Part shown: in pieces, positions 1 to 13,800 of the stretch
Layout of the letters: each line of letters opens with the position of its first letter
Numbering within the stretch: the first letter of the stretch is position 1
NCBI RefSeq assembly: GCF_032854445.1
Contig: NC_088300.1
Location: forward strand, 124,001 to 188,000
Origin: Liolophura sinensis
Taxonomy: Eukaryota; Mollusca; Polyplacophora; Chitonida; Chitonidae
Length of the DNA: 64,000 nt
Reading direction: 5' to 3'
Translations under genes and position numbers: made by a program
The notes under the pieces: model-generated
Database searches by the model: none
What the model was told of the DNA's origin: nothing
The model's input: only the letters and a program-made list of their open reading frames with translations

Positions 1-296
1 TTGTAACACACTGGTTCTCATGACAGTCAGTTTGTAACACTGGTTCTCATGACAGTCAGTTTGTAACACACTGGTTCTCATGACAGTCAGTTTGTAACAC
101 ACTGGTTCTCATTTTAGTCAGTTTGTAACACTGGTTCTCATGACAATCAGTTTGTAGCACACTGGTTCTCATGACAGTCAGTTTGTAACACACTGGTTCT
201 CATGACAGTCAGTTTGTAACACACTGGTTCTCATGACAGTCAGTTTGTAACACACTGGTTCTCATGACGGTCAGTTTGTAACACACTGGTTTTTAC
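1..296. repeat. Minisatellite, ~30-bp unit
   Basis: About ten head-to-tail copies with core gtaacacactggttctcatg. Some copies lack two bases, and one has attttag in place of the usual atgacag. The array is cut by the left window edge. It lies in the intron upstream of the first RyR exon seen. Confidence 0.93.
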
Positions 297-1790
297 AACA
301 TTAAGGCCCTCATGCAATTTGTTCACTCTAGTCTGTAGATCAGTTTCCCAGATTTTGATTACAGTTTGAAGCACAATGAATTTAGGCCCCTTGTCACTTT
401 AGCAAGCTTTTGACTGTTCATGAACATGACTGCTCATTGATTTCTCAGAGCCCCACCAGGGCCCCACCAGAGCATCACAGTTACTATGGTGCTCTATTCT
501 CTGTGGCCATCTTTTTTAATGCAGAATTTAATTTCTCATTTACTCACAAAAGCCTGTAATCTTAAATTTAATATAAAGGAAAGATGGCTTATCCATTACA
601 TCATAAAAACCAGTTCTAACATGGATATTGGATGAGATGAGAAATTTTTCCATTTTATATAGTGTTATCATCTTACTTATTTCAGTTAAAAAATAGTTTC
701 AAAATTTAAGAGAATATTTGTTATTTCCTAACGATCACCTGTCACCACCTGGGATTGGTATTCATCTGGCTTCCACTATTAAGACACATGGATTGTCACC
801 ATTCAGCTGTCGTGCCAATTTGTTCTCTGTAATCAATACATATATGCTGAAGGGAACTTGTGAAGGGAAAGTAGTTTATAGTTTTATTCACAACAATGAA
901 CTAAACCCTAAGTTTTTATACAATGTGAAGGGTATAACGGAGCATGAGCGTTGCGTTTTCTCAGGTCCACCAAACAATTCCTGATAAATCATATTATTTC
1001 ACTTATAATGTGCACTCCATTTATCTTGCTGCCAAATTTTATATTTTGTGTAGAGTGAGAATTAGTTTTGTGGAATCCACCCCTGAGTGTTTTCACTACA
1101 TGTATTTATCATATCAGATAACCAGCATGTGTGCGTTGTATTTGTGTTAAAGGTAACTTTATACAGATGAAGAACATTATTGTAAATGTGGTGTACAAAA
1201 TGTAAATGTTTATTTGCATGCATGTTGATTTACATTTTGATGTAATCCTACATGTTCCATATCTAGCTCTCAGAGATGTTACCATTACGTGACTTTACAA
1301 AACAAAGTGTGCTCTTCTGTGTAAGATTTGTGTATTCTGTTCCACATATACATGCTCAGATTACGAAACTTTGTACATAGCTATGTAAATGTGGCAGTAT
1401 GGGTTTCCATGTAATTCTCACAGTGCTATATGTAAGCAGTTTCTGTAGCGACTTGTCTCCATTGGTTAACATTATCCTGCCACATGTAAGTGTTACTTGT
1501 ATTTGTAATTGTGCTGATGTTTCTGTATGATGTAATGTCTAACTTGTAAATGTAAATTCATGTTTTGTTCCTGTGTTTACACTGTGTTTCACAAAAATGA
1601 ATCCTTTGACTGGAAAGCAGGTAATAGTCAAGTACCTTCATATTAAATGTGTTGCCTTCAAGGTAAAATTGGATTGATAGGTTGGCTAGAGTGTGCAAAA
1701 ATCTGTTGTCATTGCTTTCAGAAATGATTTCTTTCCTGTCCTTTTCTCATTCCTGTACTAACATGTGAGATTTGAATCTATTTTGAACAG
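297..1790. other. Intron sequence, no gene recognised
   Basis: AT-rich unique sequence between the first minisatellite and RyR exon 1. Short open stretches at 718-984 and 944-1150 have no RyR similarity and no convincing exon signals. It ends in the acceptor ttttgaacag at 1781-1790. Confidence 0.6.
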
Positions 1791-1846
1791 GTCAACCAAA
1801 GACTGGACTACTACACATGGTGTTAGCTGAAGATGTTAAACTTGAG
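1791..1846 (+). CDS. RYR: RyR exon 1 of window
   Basis: Acceptor ttttgaacag, donor gag|gtacat. It starts two bases into a codon and ends in phase 0. It encodes [18 protein letters not shown], matching the vertebrate stretch just after the long acidic region (GLLQMKLPE...VKLQ). Part of the distal junctional solenoid. Confidence 0.88.
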
Positions 1847-4800
1847 GTACATATGGTATACTTTCAGGGCAATTTTCTGTGTATTAGAATTGTTTTCATA
1901 CGACATAATATCATGCTCAACATCAAGTGTTTTCAATGAGATAAATGTAAAGGTCATTCTGTTCAAAGATTGATAAATATTAAGTGCATTTCACAACTCA
2001 TATTTTACAATTCAAAGGAAATAAAACTGGTTTTTCTGATTTTATGCATAACTGAGTGGAATACTTCAGTAAGAGAAATGAAACATGACATAAGTCATAG
2101 AATTCCTAGAACTACAGGTTTTGTTTGGACAATTTTGTGAAATGTTTTTGCGAAATGTTCCAGAAAGGTATTCAGCGATCCCTTATCCTAGGTGTGATAT
2201 CACCATTTTCATTTCCATTTTTTATTCACCATAAACCTTAAATTAAGTACATAAGTATACACGTGTACAATGGAGCCATTGAATTCAAGCTGTAGATTAC
2301 ACTTTGTTCAGGTGTAGTTGTGTAACATTGATTGTAACATTACAATAAACATTGTAACATTGACACTGTGTTCAGGTGTAGTTGTGTAACATTGATTGTA
2401 ACATTACAATAAACATTGTAACATTGACACTGTGTTCAGGTGTAGTTGTGTAACATTGATTGTAACATTACAATAAACATTGTAACATTGACACTGTGTT
2501 CAGGTGTAGTTGTGTAACATTGATTGTAACATTACAATAAACATTGTAACATTGACACTGTGTTCAGGTGTAGTTGTGTAACATAGAGAGGTAATTGTTA
2601 TTATAATATTATGTTTCAGCTGTGTCATATCCTGCAGCATATCTGCGACTGTCAGCTCAGACACAGGGTCGAGTCCATTGTGGCATTTGCTGATGACTTT
2701 GTTGGAGAGAGCCAAAATGTAGGTTGTTCACCTACTTTCACATGGGTTTTTGGGTGGCTTCATTTGTTCCATTCCAGGATTCAAACATTTTTGTCATGCC
2801 AGAGGAAGTTGAACAGAAAGTTTTCAGTAAAAGTGTTTCTGAAGCTAAAATGTATATGGGAAATGTGTCATGAACTACGTGTAAGGTGTCCTGATTACCT
2901 TGACCAAAGTCACACTGTGAAATGACAATATGATATCTCCTCTCCAGATCAGACACTATCAGTCATACTTATATGACACTATGGGAATATTTATAATGAT
3001 CATTGTGGTGGTGTTGCTAGGAGAAGTGGCATCTGCCATCTGACTGTGTATACTTGTGTTTGTATAGGACCAGCTACGGAGGTATATTGAGATAAAGCAG
3101 GCAGATTTACCGTCGGCCATCACTGCCAAGAAAACTAGAGAGTTTCGCTGTCCACCTCATGCACAGGTATGTCTGGTTTGTTATAAAAACCTCGATGTTT
3201 TCAAGAAAGCATGACAAGTACCACACAGGTGACAGCATGAGTACATGTGACAGCATGAGTACATGTATAATCATATGACATCATCCATATCTGTGCCTCT
3301 GATCCATTTCAGTGTTTAATCCTTCCTGTAGCAGATGGATTCATTTTGTATGTGACGGATAGATACATTGTTTAATCCTTCCTGTAGCAGATGGATTCAT
3401 TTTGTATGTGACGGATACATACATTGTTTAATCCTTCCTGTAGCAGATGGATTCATTTTGTATGTGACGGATAGATACATTGTTTAATCCTTCCTGTAGT
3501 AGATGGATTCATTTTGTATGTGACGAATAGATACATTGTTTAATCCTTCCTGTAGCAGATGGATTCATTTTGTATGTGATGGATAGATACATTGTTTAAT
3601 CCTTCCTGTAGCAGATGGACTCATTTTGTATGTGACGGATAGATACATTGTTTAATCCTTCCTGTAGCAGATGGATTCATTTTGTATGTGACAGATAGAT
3701 ACATTGTTTAGTCCTTTCTGAAGCAGATGAATTCATTGTTTGGTGCTTTATGTAGCAGATAGATACATTGTACGATGCTTGAAGATGAAAAGATGAAAAC
3801 AATTTCATTCTCTATGTTGCTTTAGATGAATGCCTTGTTAACATTTAATTGTGTGTTGCAGATGAAGGCGTTGCTGGCATTTAAGGTAGAGGAGGAGGAA
3901 GAAGAGAAGCAGTCTCCTTGTCGCGAGGACATGAAGGAGTCGCTGAGGTGTTTCCACTCAGACCTGCTGCGTCACTGCACCATTCCCACTATCCAGGAGC
4001 CAGAGAAGACCCAGGATGTGGTCGCCGAGGAGAAGACTACGTCTGTGTCAGAGAAACTTCTTCAGCTCGTCTGGAAGGTGAAGGAAGACGACAAGAATGA
4101 TTATCTGGATGACGTGGAGAAACCAGGTGAGGGAACTCACCATCTCACACAGGTGTTGTTCTAAGAAAAACCAAGTGAGAGGATTTCTAACCTCACACAG
4201 GTGTTGTTCTCATGTTTTCTGAAGAAATGTGCTGCATTGTCACCAAAATATAATTTGTGTTTTAGCCATAGTGATCATACCTGTATTGTTGACAAATTCC
4301 AGAAAATAAATTCTTCAGATTGCTAAGAAAAAAAGTGATGACATTGCATTAAACATACATGGGTGCATGATATTGAGAATCTTATGGATGTACATGCACC
4401 TGATTGACCATCGCTGAAAGGATCAGCTGGAAGTAAACATGCATGAATACCATGTTCTTTGGTGGAGGACTTTTAAAAAAAATCAATTTACTTTTTTATC
4501 TATTCATGTGTGAATTCATAGTTGCCTGTTGCCATGTGCAAGGTCTTTTCATGTACAAAGTGGCCCTCAGTGTAAGGACGTCCTTACACTGAGGGCCACT
4601 TTGTCACACAATATAACCTATACAATATAAGTTTACATATTTTCAAGGATTAAGCTCTTGTTAAGTTTATTGTCTGCTGTGACTTTTACTTGATCAGCTG
4701 TTGTACCAGGTGGTAAGTCTCTCTAATCTTACACCAGCTCTGTTTCCCCGCAGTAGACCATCAACCCTGGCATACTGCCCAAATAGTCTGTGATGTTTTA

Positions 4801-7800
4801 GGAAAGTAAAACATAGTTAGACTGGGTAGACATCATGAACTCTGTGAAGGTTCCATATACTGTAGGATGCTTTCTTGGATTTAGATTGGCTGTACCACAT
4901 GAACTGTACTTATAAAGCCGATATGGGTTGCAGTTGTTTGTCATCATTATTTGTAGTGTTTTTTTTTTATTTCTTTTCTTCTTTATTTCATTTTATTTTT
5001 CTTTATATATAATTTTGTTTGAGAATAGGATACACAATAGACACATTTTATATTTGACTACCTGCAAGTGTAAATGAATTCCTAATCTTCCTGTATCGTG
5101 TGTGATGCTTGATACTGGCTTGGCTTTGCTGGTAGAACAGCTTGGCAGAGTTCATTATGGTCTGAGGGAGGGTTAGGATGGTGGGTGTTCTGATCCATTT
5201 TACGGCAGCAGAGTCATTTTGTAATGGATACTTTTCCATGCACACCTACACATATTACATCCTTTACATACAGTGAAGAATTTAACTTACTGAGATTCCT
5301 TGTTTTGTATTTATTTTTGTATTTGTGAGTACAGGAAAATGTTGCATATGTATTTGTGCTCAGCCAGATACAGTACTAACCAGTGTGTACTCAGTGTATA
5401 CACGTATGTATGTGGTAGGTTGGTCCAAGCTCTGATAGTGACTTGCTTGTACCCTGTAGAATGTTCAGAAAAGCATCTTGTATGGAACAAGAACTTAATC
5501 TTCCAGTAGAAGTCTAACTAATTCCTGGGTTAGTGCGAGTGTGTTAATTGTAGTTTCAAAGTTATGTTTGTGAGATCTAATAATGTTTTTTATTTGGTTG
5601 CTTTTCATTAATGCTCTGTGAATATACTGTAAATTCTAATTCTCTCCTTCTGTTTATTCAACACATAATATCTTTCTTACTTTCCTTTCATACTTTGGTT
5701 GATTTTATTGAAACGATGCAAACTGTTACATTTCATAATCTATCGTTTTCCTGCAATTCTGAAAAAGTCACTTATTGTTAATCTACATGTACAGTGTATG
5801 TGTGGGAGGGTGGTCACCACAGATGATCAGTAACTGTAGGGTGTGTGTGGGAGCATGGTCACCACAGATGATCAGTAACTGTACTGTATGTGTGGGAGGG
5901 TGGTCACCACGGATGATCAATAACTGTAGTGTTTGTGTGGGAGGGTGGTCACCACAGATGATCAATAACTGTAGTGTTTGTGTTTGAGGGTGGTCACCAC
6001 AGATGATCAATAACTGTAGTGTATGTGTGGGAGGGTAGTCACCACAGATGATCAATAACTGTAGTGTATGTGTGGGAGGGTGGTCACCACAGATGATCAA
6101 TAACTGTAGTGTATGTGTGGGAGGGTAGTCACCACAGATGATCAATAACTGTAGTGTATGTGTGGGAGGGTGGTCACCACAGATGATCAATAACTGTAGT
6201 GTATGTGTGGGAGGGTGGTCACCACAGATGATCAATAACTGTAGTGTATGTGTTTGAGGGTGGTCACCACAGATGATCAATAACTGTAGTGTATGTGTGG
6301 GAGGGTGTCACCACAGATGATCAATAACTGTAGTGTATGTGTGGGAGGGTGGTCACCACAGATGATCAATAACTGTAGTGTATGTGTGGGAGGGTGGTGG
6401 CCACGGAGGATCAGTAACTGTACTCTATGTGTGGGAGGGTGGTCACCACGGATGATCAATAACTGTAGTGTATGTGTGGGAGGGTGGTCACCACAGATGA
6501 TCAATAACTGTAGTGTATGTGTGGGAGGGTGTCACCACAGATGATCAATAACTGTAGTGTATGTGTGGGAGGGTGGTCACCACAGATGATCAGTAACTGT
6601 ACTCTATGTGTGGGAGGGTGGTCACCACGGATGATCAATAACTAGTGTGTGTGGGAGTGTGGTTACCACAGATGATCGAGGACTGTAGTGTGTGTGTGTG
6701 TGGGAGCATGGTCACTACAGATGATCAAGGACTGTAGTGTATGTGTGGGAGTGTGGTTACCACAGATGATCAGTGACTGTATTGTATGTGTGGGAGCGTG
6801 GTCACCACAGATGATCAATAACTGTAGTGTGTGTGTGGGAGGGTGGTCACCACAGATGATCAAGGACTAGTGTATGTGTGGGAGGGTGGTCACCACACAT
6901 GATCAAGGACTGTGTTGTGTGTGTGGGAGCACGGTCACCACAGATGATCAACGACTGTTGGGCAGTGAGTCTTGTAGAAATTGGTCTGTGACTCTTGTGG
7001 TATAAATTGGACTGTTGTATAAATTGGACAGAGACTGTTGTAGAAAATGAACTGCTGTTGTTGTAAGAATCTGACCGTGTAGGCACCTGACTGTATCTGT
7101 TGTGGCACCTTTATGACTTCCACCCCCTCTCTGCATGTAACATGTATGGCATTACTGTTTAATGACATCTAACAATGAACTCTTCTAACAGTATTACATT
7201 TATTTGGGATCATGCCATCTGGATATAACACAGGTTGTAGTTGTGCAAACAGTGTCTCACTCGGGAAATAAAACCCCAAAGAATGGTTAGTCTTCATTAG
7301 TTTATATCCTGAATGTGCTCCTTGATTGTGTGATGTAACAACCATTAAATCACGGAATACATGTACGAGATTAATTTATTAAGACTACAAACATGTAGCT
7401 GTTATCCTGTTATGAGCACTTCTAAAATGGTGTCCACTGACAGTGATGTGGTATTGAATTGTTGTGGTGGTTTCACTTCAGACTCGCTGCAGACCCTGAT
7501 AGGTCGCACCATGGTGAGGTGGGCCGAGGAGAGCTTCATACAGAACCAAAATCTGGTACGAGAGATGTTCAGCCTGCTCCATCGACAGTATGACGGGGTC
7601 GGAGAGGTAACCAAGCATTCTGTCTACATGTCAAATCTCTCATCATATCTGTACAAACATAAGAGGTGGTTAATTTGATTTTGTTGGTGAGTGCTCAGGT
7701 TAGGCTGTAGCTTGTGAATGTGGATCCACCTGCAGCATTCAAATAAATGTTCGCTAACCACTAAGGTCACAGAAATCAGGATCTTACAGATTTGGCTGTG

Positions 7801-10800
7801 ATTTTAAAGTTAAACTTGTGGCTCATGTACCTTTCTGTTTCTGTTAATTTGGGCAACCCATAAGAAACTGATGGCTGTCAGTGAACTGTATGAAAACTCA
7901 GCACATAGTATATTAGGTATTAGTTGACCTAATGCTTGTGTTTGACTGTTGTAGTTGTTACGTGCCATGGACAAGGCCTATGTGATTAGCAGCGCGAGTA
8001 AGGAGGACATCAATCATCTGCTCAAGGCCCTGGGGCACATACGCTCCCTGCTCTCAGTCCAGGCTGGACCTGATGAAGAGGAGATGATGAAAAACAGTCT
8101 CAAGTCAGTATTTTGTCAATTGAATAATGTGTTTTTAAAAGCTTGACCCATGTAAAGATTATCAATAGATTAAAAAAATTTTTTTTAAACAGACCAGATC
8201 ATCATGTGTGTCTAAAAGTGGTTGAATTTTAATGGGAATTTCGAATATTATGTTTTATTGATGAGTTACTGTGAATTGAAGTTTTCCCTATTTCCTGTTA
8301 GCATGAGTAGTATGAAAGTATGAGTACATGCTGAAAGAAGACTGAGCAGGTTTGCTAATCAAGGAATGACATTATTGATAGAACATATTGTTTAGGTTGA
8401 TCATCTGTGAGAATGACACTTTTCACACGTACATGTAAAAAAACAAAGAAGAAAATTGAAGTGTGCCTGTGGTGACCATGGCCTGTGTACTTGTTGACCA
8501 GAGAGCTGATGGACAATAAGGTGTTCTTCCAGCACCCTGATCTGATGAGGGCTCTGTGTGTCCACGAGACAGTAATGCAGCTGATGGTGAACACCCTTAA
8601 CAAGGCCCAACAACAACAGTCTGCTGCCATAGGGGGCGCCACTGAGCTTAGCACCAGTCAGAACAAACCGACTGTGGTGACAGCCGCCTCAGATAGCCTC
8701 ATCGAACCATCAAAGGTAGGATTTCAATGTAATTGTTCCTTCTATGTACAGTAAATGATTTACACTGAGATTTGCTGTATTGTGCATGCTAGTCTGAATG
8801 CATGTGGTTGTCAGGATTAATATGCATGGGTGCATGGAGACCATGAAAAAAACATACTTTTTGTAAAATAATGGCTTTGAAACATATTTGGAGGGTTACA
8901 AGGATTTTGCAGCAAACAAATACATTTTTTAATTGGCATAATATCTACTTCTGCCAAACAGCCTTAACCACAATATTATTTATTTCTTGTCTTTGTTGTG
9001 TGTTCTGTGAATGTTTTATTGCTTTCCAGTAAGATTTTAACATAGGCATGTTGAAGTACATCATTTAAAGCATTATTTGAACAATTATTTATTGTATGCA
9101 TATTATATTTAATTATTTGTTCATTTGCCAAAAAAGCTGAAAATGAGTTTGCAGTATGTTACATCTTTGCTTGACATATATTTTTTCTGAGTGTGGAACC
9201 TTGTATTTAATATAGGCAGGGTTAGGTGCGATTGTAGAGTTTTCATACTTCTCGTTTGTAAGTACAGATCACAAATCAGACAATGCTCTGTTTCTTTCTC
9301 ATAATTACTAACCAGTCTTTTATACTTGCCTAACTTTCTCACTAACCATACAATGTGTTAACCATTGTAAGCATTTGAACCCAAACAAACAGGCCTAACC
9401 TTTAGATGCTACATGATAAAGTACATGCACTGGTGTAGTCAAGTATATGAATTAACAATTGGAGACTAATTTTTTTACTTTTGAATTTCAATCCATGCAT
9501 GTATCCTCATGTACATAAATGTATGCTATGTTTTTAACCCTTTTTTTGCCTCCAATAACTACATTCTCTCTGGAAGAGTTGTCTTCCAACAACTTTAGAT
9601 GGTTAGAAATTCCTAGTCATGTACTACTCAGGTATTAACATATGGTTTGCATGTGCTAACAAGACTTTCTTACACCTAACACCTGTGTGTTTGCTCTTAG
9701 CCTGACCCTCAGAAGGACAAGACGAAAACCCGGGTAAGACTGGAGACTAGCAGAGCTCGTGAACATGTCCTGTGATACTCCTTCCTCCATCATCCCTGAC
9801 AGAGTACAGCCTGATCCTAACTATATAAAGGCCCTGTGTTAGCAGAGCTCCTGAACCTGTAATGTCCTGTGATACTCCTTCCTCCATCATCCCTGACAGA
9901 GTACAGCCTGATCCTAACTATATAAAGGCCCTGTGTTAGCAGAGCTCCTGAACCTGTAATGTCCAGTGATACTCCTTCCTCCATCATCCCTGACAGAGTA
10001 CAGCCTGGTCCTAACTATATAAAGGCCCTGTGTTAGCAGAGCTCCTGAACCTGTAATGTCCTGTGATACTCCTTCCTCCATCATCCCTGACAGAGTACAG
10101 CCTGATCCTAACTATATAAAGGCCCTGTGTTAGCAGAGCTCCTGAACCTGTAATGTCCTGTGATACTCCTTCCTCCATCATCCCTGACAGAGTACAGCCT
10201 GATCCTAACTATATAAAGGCCCTGTGTTAGCAGAGCTCCTGAACCTGTAATGTCCTGTGATACTCCTTCCTCCATCATCCCTGACAGAGTACAGCCTGAT
10301 CCTAACTATATAAAGGCCCTGTGTTAGCAGAGCTCCTGAACCTGTAATGTCCTGTGATACTCCTTCCTCCATCATCCCTGACAGAGTACAGCCTGATCCT
10401 AACTAGGCCTATATAAAGGCCCTGTGTTAGCAGAGCTCCTGAACCTGTAATGTCCTGTGATACTCCTTCCTCCATCATCCCTGACAGAGTACAGCCTGGT
10501 CCTAACTATATAAAGGCCCTGTGTTAGCAGAGCTCCTGAACCTGTAATGTCCAGTGATACTCCTTCCTCCATCATCCCTGACAGAGTACAGCCTGGTCCT
10601 AACTATATAAAGGCCCTGTGTTAGCAGAGCTCCTGAACCTGTACTGTCCTGTGATACTCCTTCCTCCATCATCCCTGACAGAGTACAGCCTGATCCTAAC
10701 TATATAAAGGCCCTGTGTTAGCAGAGCTCCTGAACCTGTAATGTCCTGTGATACTCCTTCCTCCATCATCCCTGACAGAGTACAGCCTGATCCTAACTAT

Positions 10801-13800
10801 ATAAAGGCCCTGTGTTAGCAGAGCTCCTGAACCTGTAATGTCCAGTGATACTCCTTCCTCCATCATCCCTGACAGAGTACCGCCTGATCCTAACTATATA
10901 AAGGCCCTGTGTTAGCAGAGCTCCTGAACCTGTGATGTCCTGTGATCCTCCATCATCCCTGACAGAGTACAGCCTGGTCCTAACTATATAAAGGCCCTGT
11001 TTTAGCAGAGCTCCTGAACCTGTGATGTCCTGTGATCCTCCATCATCCCTGACAGAGTACAGCCTGGTCCTAACTATATAAAGGCCCTGTGTTAGCAGAG
11101 CTCCTGAACCTGTAATGTCCTGTGATACTCCTTCCTCCATCATCCCTGACAGAGTACAGCCTGGTCCTAACTATGCCAGTGATATGCATGTTAAGGGCCT
11201 GTTAAGAATTGCCACACAATGGGTCAGTGGAGGATGGACCTACCTAGGTAGAGCATATTGTTCTATGCTTGGTAAGGAAGGCAATACAGTGGGCATTTGG
11301 GCATACAGTGAACATATGGAGGGTGGGCATACAGTGGGCAAGAGAAGGGCGGGGATACCATGGGCAAGGGAAGGGTGGGCATACAGTGGGCAAGAGAAGG
11401 GTGGGCATACCATGGGCAAGGGAAGAGTAGGCATACAGTGGGCAAGAGAAGGGCGGGGATACCATGGGCAAGGGAAGGGTGGGCATACAGTGGGCAAGAG
11501 AAGGGTGGGCATACCATGGGCAAGGGAAGGGTGAGCATACAGTGGGCAAGAGAAGGGCGGGGATACCATGGGCAAGGGAAGGTTGGGCATACAGTGGACA
11601 AGAGAAGGGTGGGCATACCATGTGCAAGAGAAGGGCGGGGATACCATGGGCAAGGGAAGGGTGGGCATACAGTGGGCAAGAGAAGGGTGGGCATACCATG
11701 GGCTAGAGAAGGGTGGGCGTACAATGGACATGAGAAGGGTGGGCATACCATGGGCAAGAGAAGGATGAGCATACCATGGGCAAGGGAAGGGTGGGCATAC
11801 CGTGGGCAAGAGAAGGGTGGGCATACCATGGGCTAGAGAAGGGTGGGCGTACAATGGACATGAGAAGGGTGGGCATACAATGGACAAGAAAAGGGTGGGC
11901 ATACAATGGACAAGAAAAGGGTGGGCATACAGTGGACAAAAGAAGGGTGGGCATACAATGGACAGGAGAAGGGTGGGCATACCATGGGCTAGAGAAGGGT
12001 GGGCATACAATGGACAAGAGAAAGAATGGCATACCATGGGCAAGAGAGTATGGTCATACAGAGTATGGGAGTGTCAGAGTATGGGTATGTCTGAAAATGC
12101 ATACCACAGGCAAAAAAGGGAAGGGTGGGCATACAGTGGGCAGGAGTAGGGTGGGCGTACCATGGGCTACAGAAGGGTGGGCATACAGTGGGCAAGAGAA
12201 GGACAGGTATACAGTGGACATAAAAAGGATGTGTGTGCCATGGGAATAGACAGGATAGTGGTAGATATAGGATGGGATGACAGTGAGATCAGGGTCTCAT
12301 CAATGTCCACATAGGATGGGATGACAGTGAGATCAGGGTCTCATCAATGTCCACATGAGGTGGGATGACAGTGAGATCAGGGTCTCATCAATGTCCACAT
12401 AGGATGGAATGACAGTGAGATCAGGGTCTCATCAATGTCCACATAGGATGGGATGACAGTGAGATCAGGGTCTCATCAATGTCCACATAGGATGGAATGA
12501 CAGTGAGATCAGGGTCTCATTAACGTCCACATGAGATGGAATGACAGTGAGAGCAGGGTCTCATCAATGTCCACATAGGATGTGAAGTTAGGATCTGGCT
12601 GTATTTCTCCCCCTGCTACCCATCCTTGTTTCCTCAGTTGTGAACACCATTGGCAATAAGTGGAGGGAAAATGGTGCTTATGGTCAGCTGATTTCTGCCA
12701 AACATTACAGCGATAACTGAATGGTCAAGTTGTGGTTTTCTGGTTGTATCATATATTGTAGTAAACATATGGATCTACATTCTTTCCAAACTTAAGAATC
12801 GTGTTCATTTTTGTTGTCTTGTGTTTCTATCTCCTCTCTCGCGTTCGTGCACCCTGCCCCACCCTGTTGTCTTCCTCCTCCCCGCCTGTACCTACACAGT
12901 GGGCCTGTGGCACCTGTTACCCATTTTTGGTTCTTTCCAAATGTAGTTATGTGTTAAAGTTCTAATGTATATGTCTCTGCTTTAGATCATGTACTATATC
13001 ATAAAAGAAAAAAAAAAGTATTTGTGGATAATGTACAGCTAGGTTTTGAATGCCAGTATTTATGAACTTAAATTTGTCATTAATACATACCTCAATACAT
13101 GTAGTAGAATATGTAGACTTATCTGATTCCAGAGGTCTCTGAAGTCTTTAAAGTCTTTGGGTGGGTGGAATTGTTCAGTTGTTCTTGTGTTCTGCAGGAT
13201 GAAGTGTAGAATGGCCCCACATCATACTCATTTAATGCCATTGTCCTCTGACTCTGTCACCAGTGTATTTCCATGTAAGCTCTTAAGACTGTTCTAACTC
13301 TTGTTGTTTATGGTTGATGTTTGTAGGACGCTGCAGCGGAGATGGTGGTGATGTGTTGTCGGTTCCTGTGTTACTTTTGCCGCACCAGTCGTCAGAACCA
13401 GAGAGCCATGTTTGATCACCTGAGCTACCTGTTGGACAACAGCAGTATGCTCCTAGGTCAGTACTTATATCTGTACTGTATTACCTACTTCTAGAAGGTT
13501 AACGCACTGTTTCTATTTCGATCTTAATTGGCAAGTAATAACGTGACAATGGCGATTTGAAAGATGTAGTACCTATGTCACGTAGCTAGAACAGTGGAAA
13601 TATTAGGGGATAGTATGTACTGAGTCCAGTGAGATGATAGATGGCCGTCGTGTTACTGTTACCTGCCCCCTGTTACAGCCCGTCCTTCCCTCCGTGGCTC
13701 CTGCCCCCTGGATGTGGCATATTCCTCCCTCATGGACAACAATGAGCTGGCCTTAGCTCTGCGAGAGTCTCACCTGGAGAAGATTGCCATGTACCTGTCC

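Noticed and set aside
718-1150. Open stretches upstream of exon 1
   Set aside because: No similarity to RyR, no convincing acceptor-donor pair in a compatible phase, and AT-rich intron-like composition.
3826-4164. Initiator Met at 3826 as start of a separate small gene
   Set aside because: The Met lies in the duplicated acceptor region. The downstream sequence is RyR exon 4 and reads into a donor at 4126, so it is not an independent gene.
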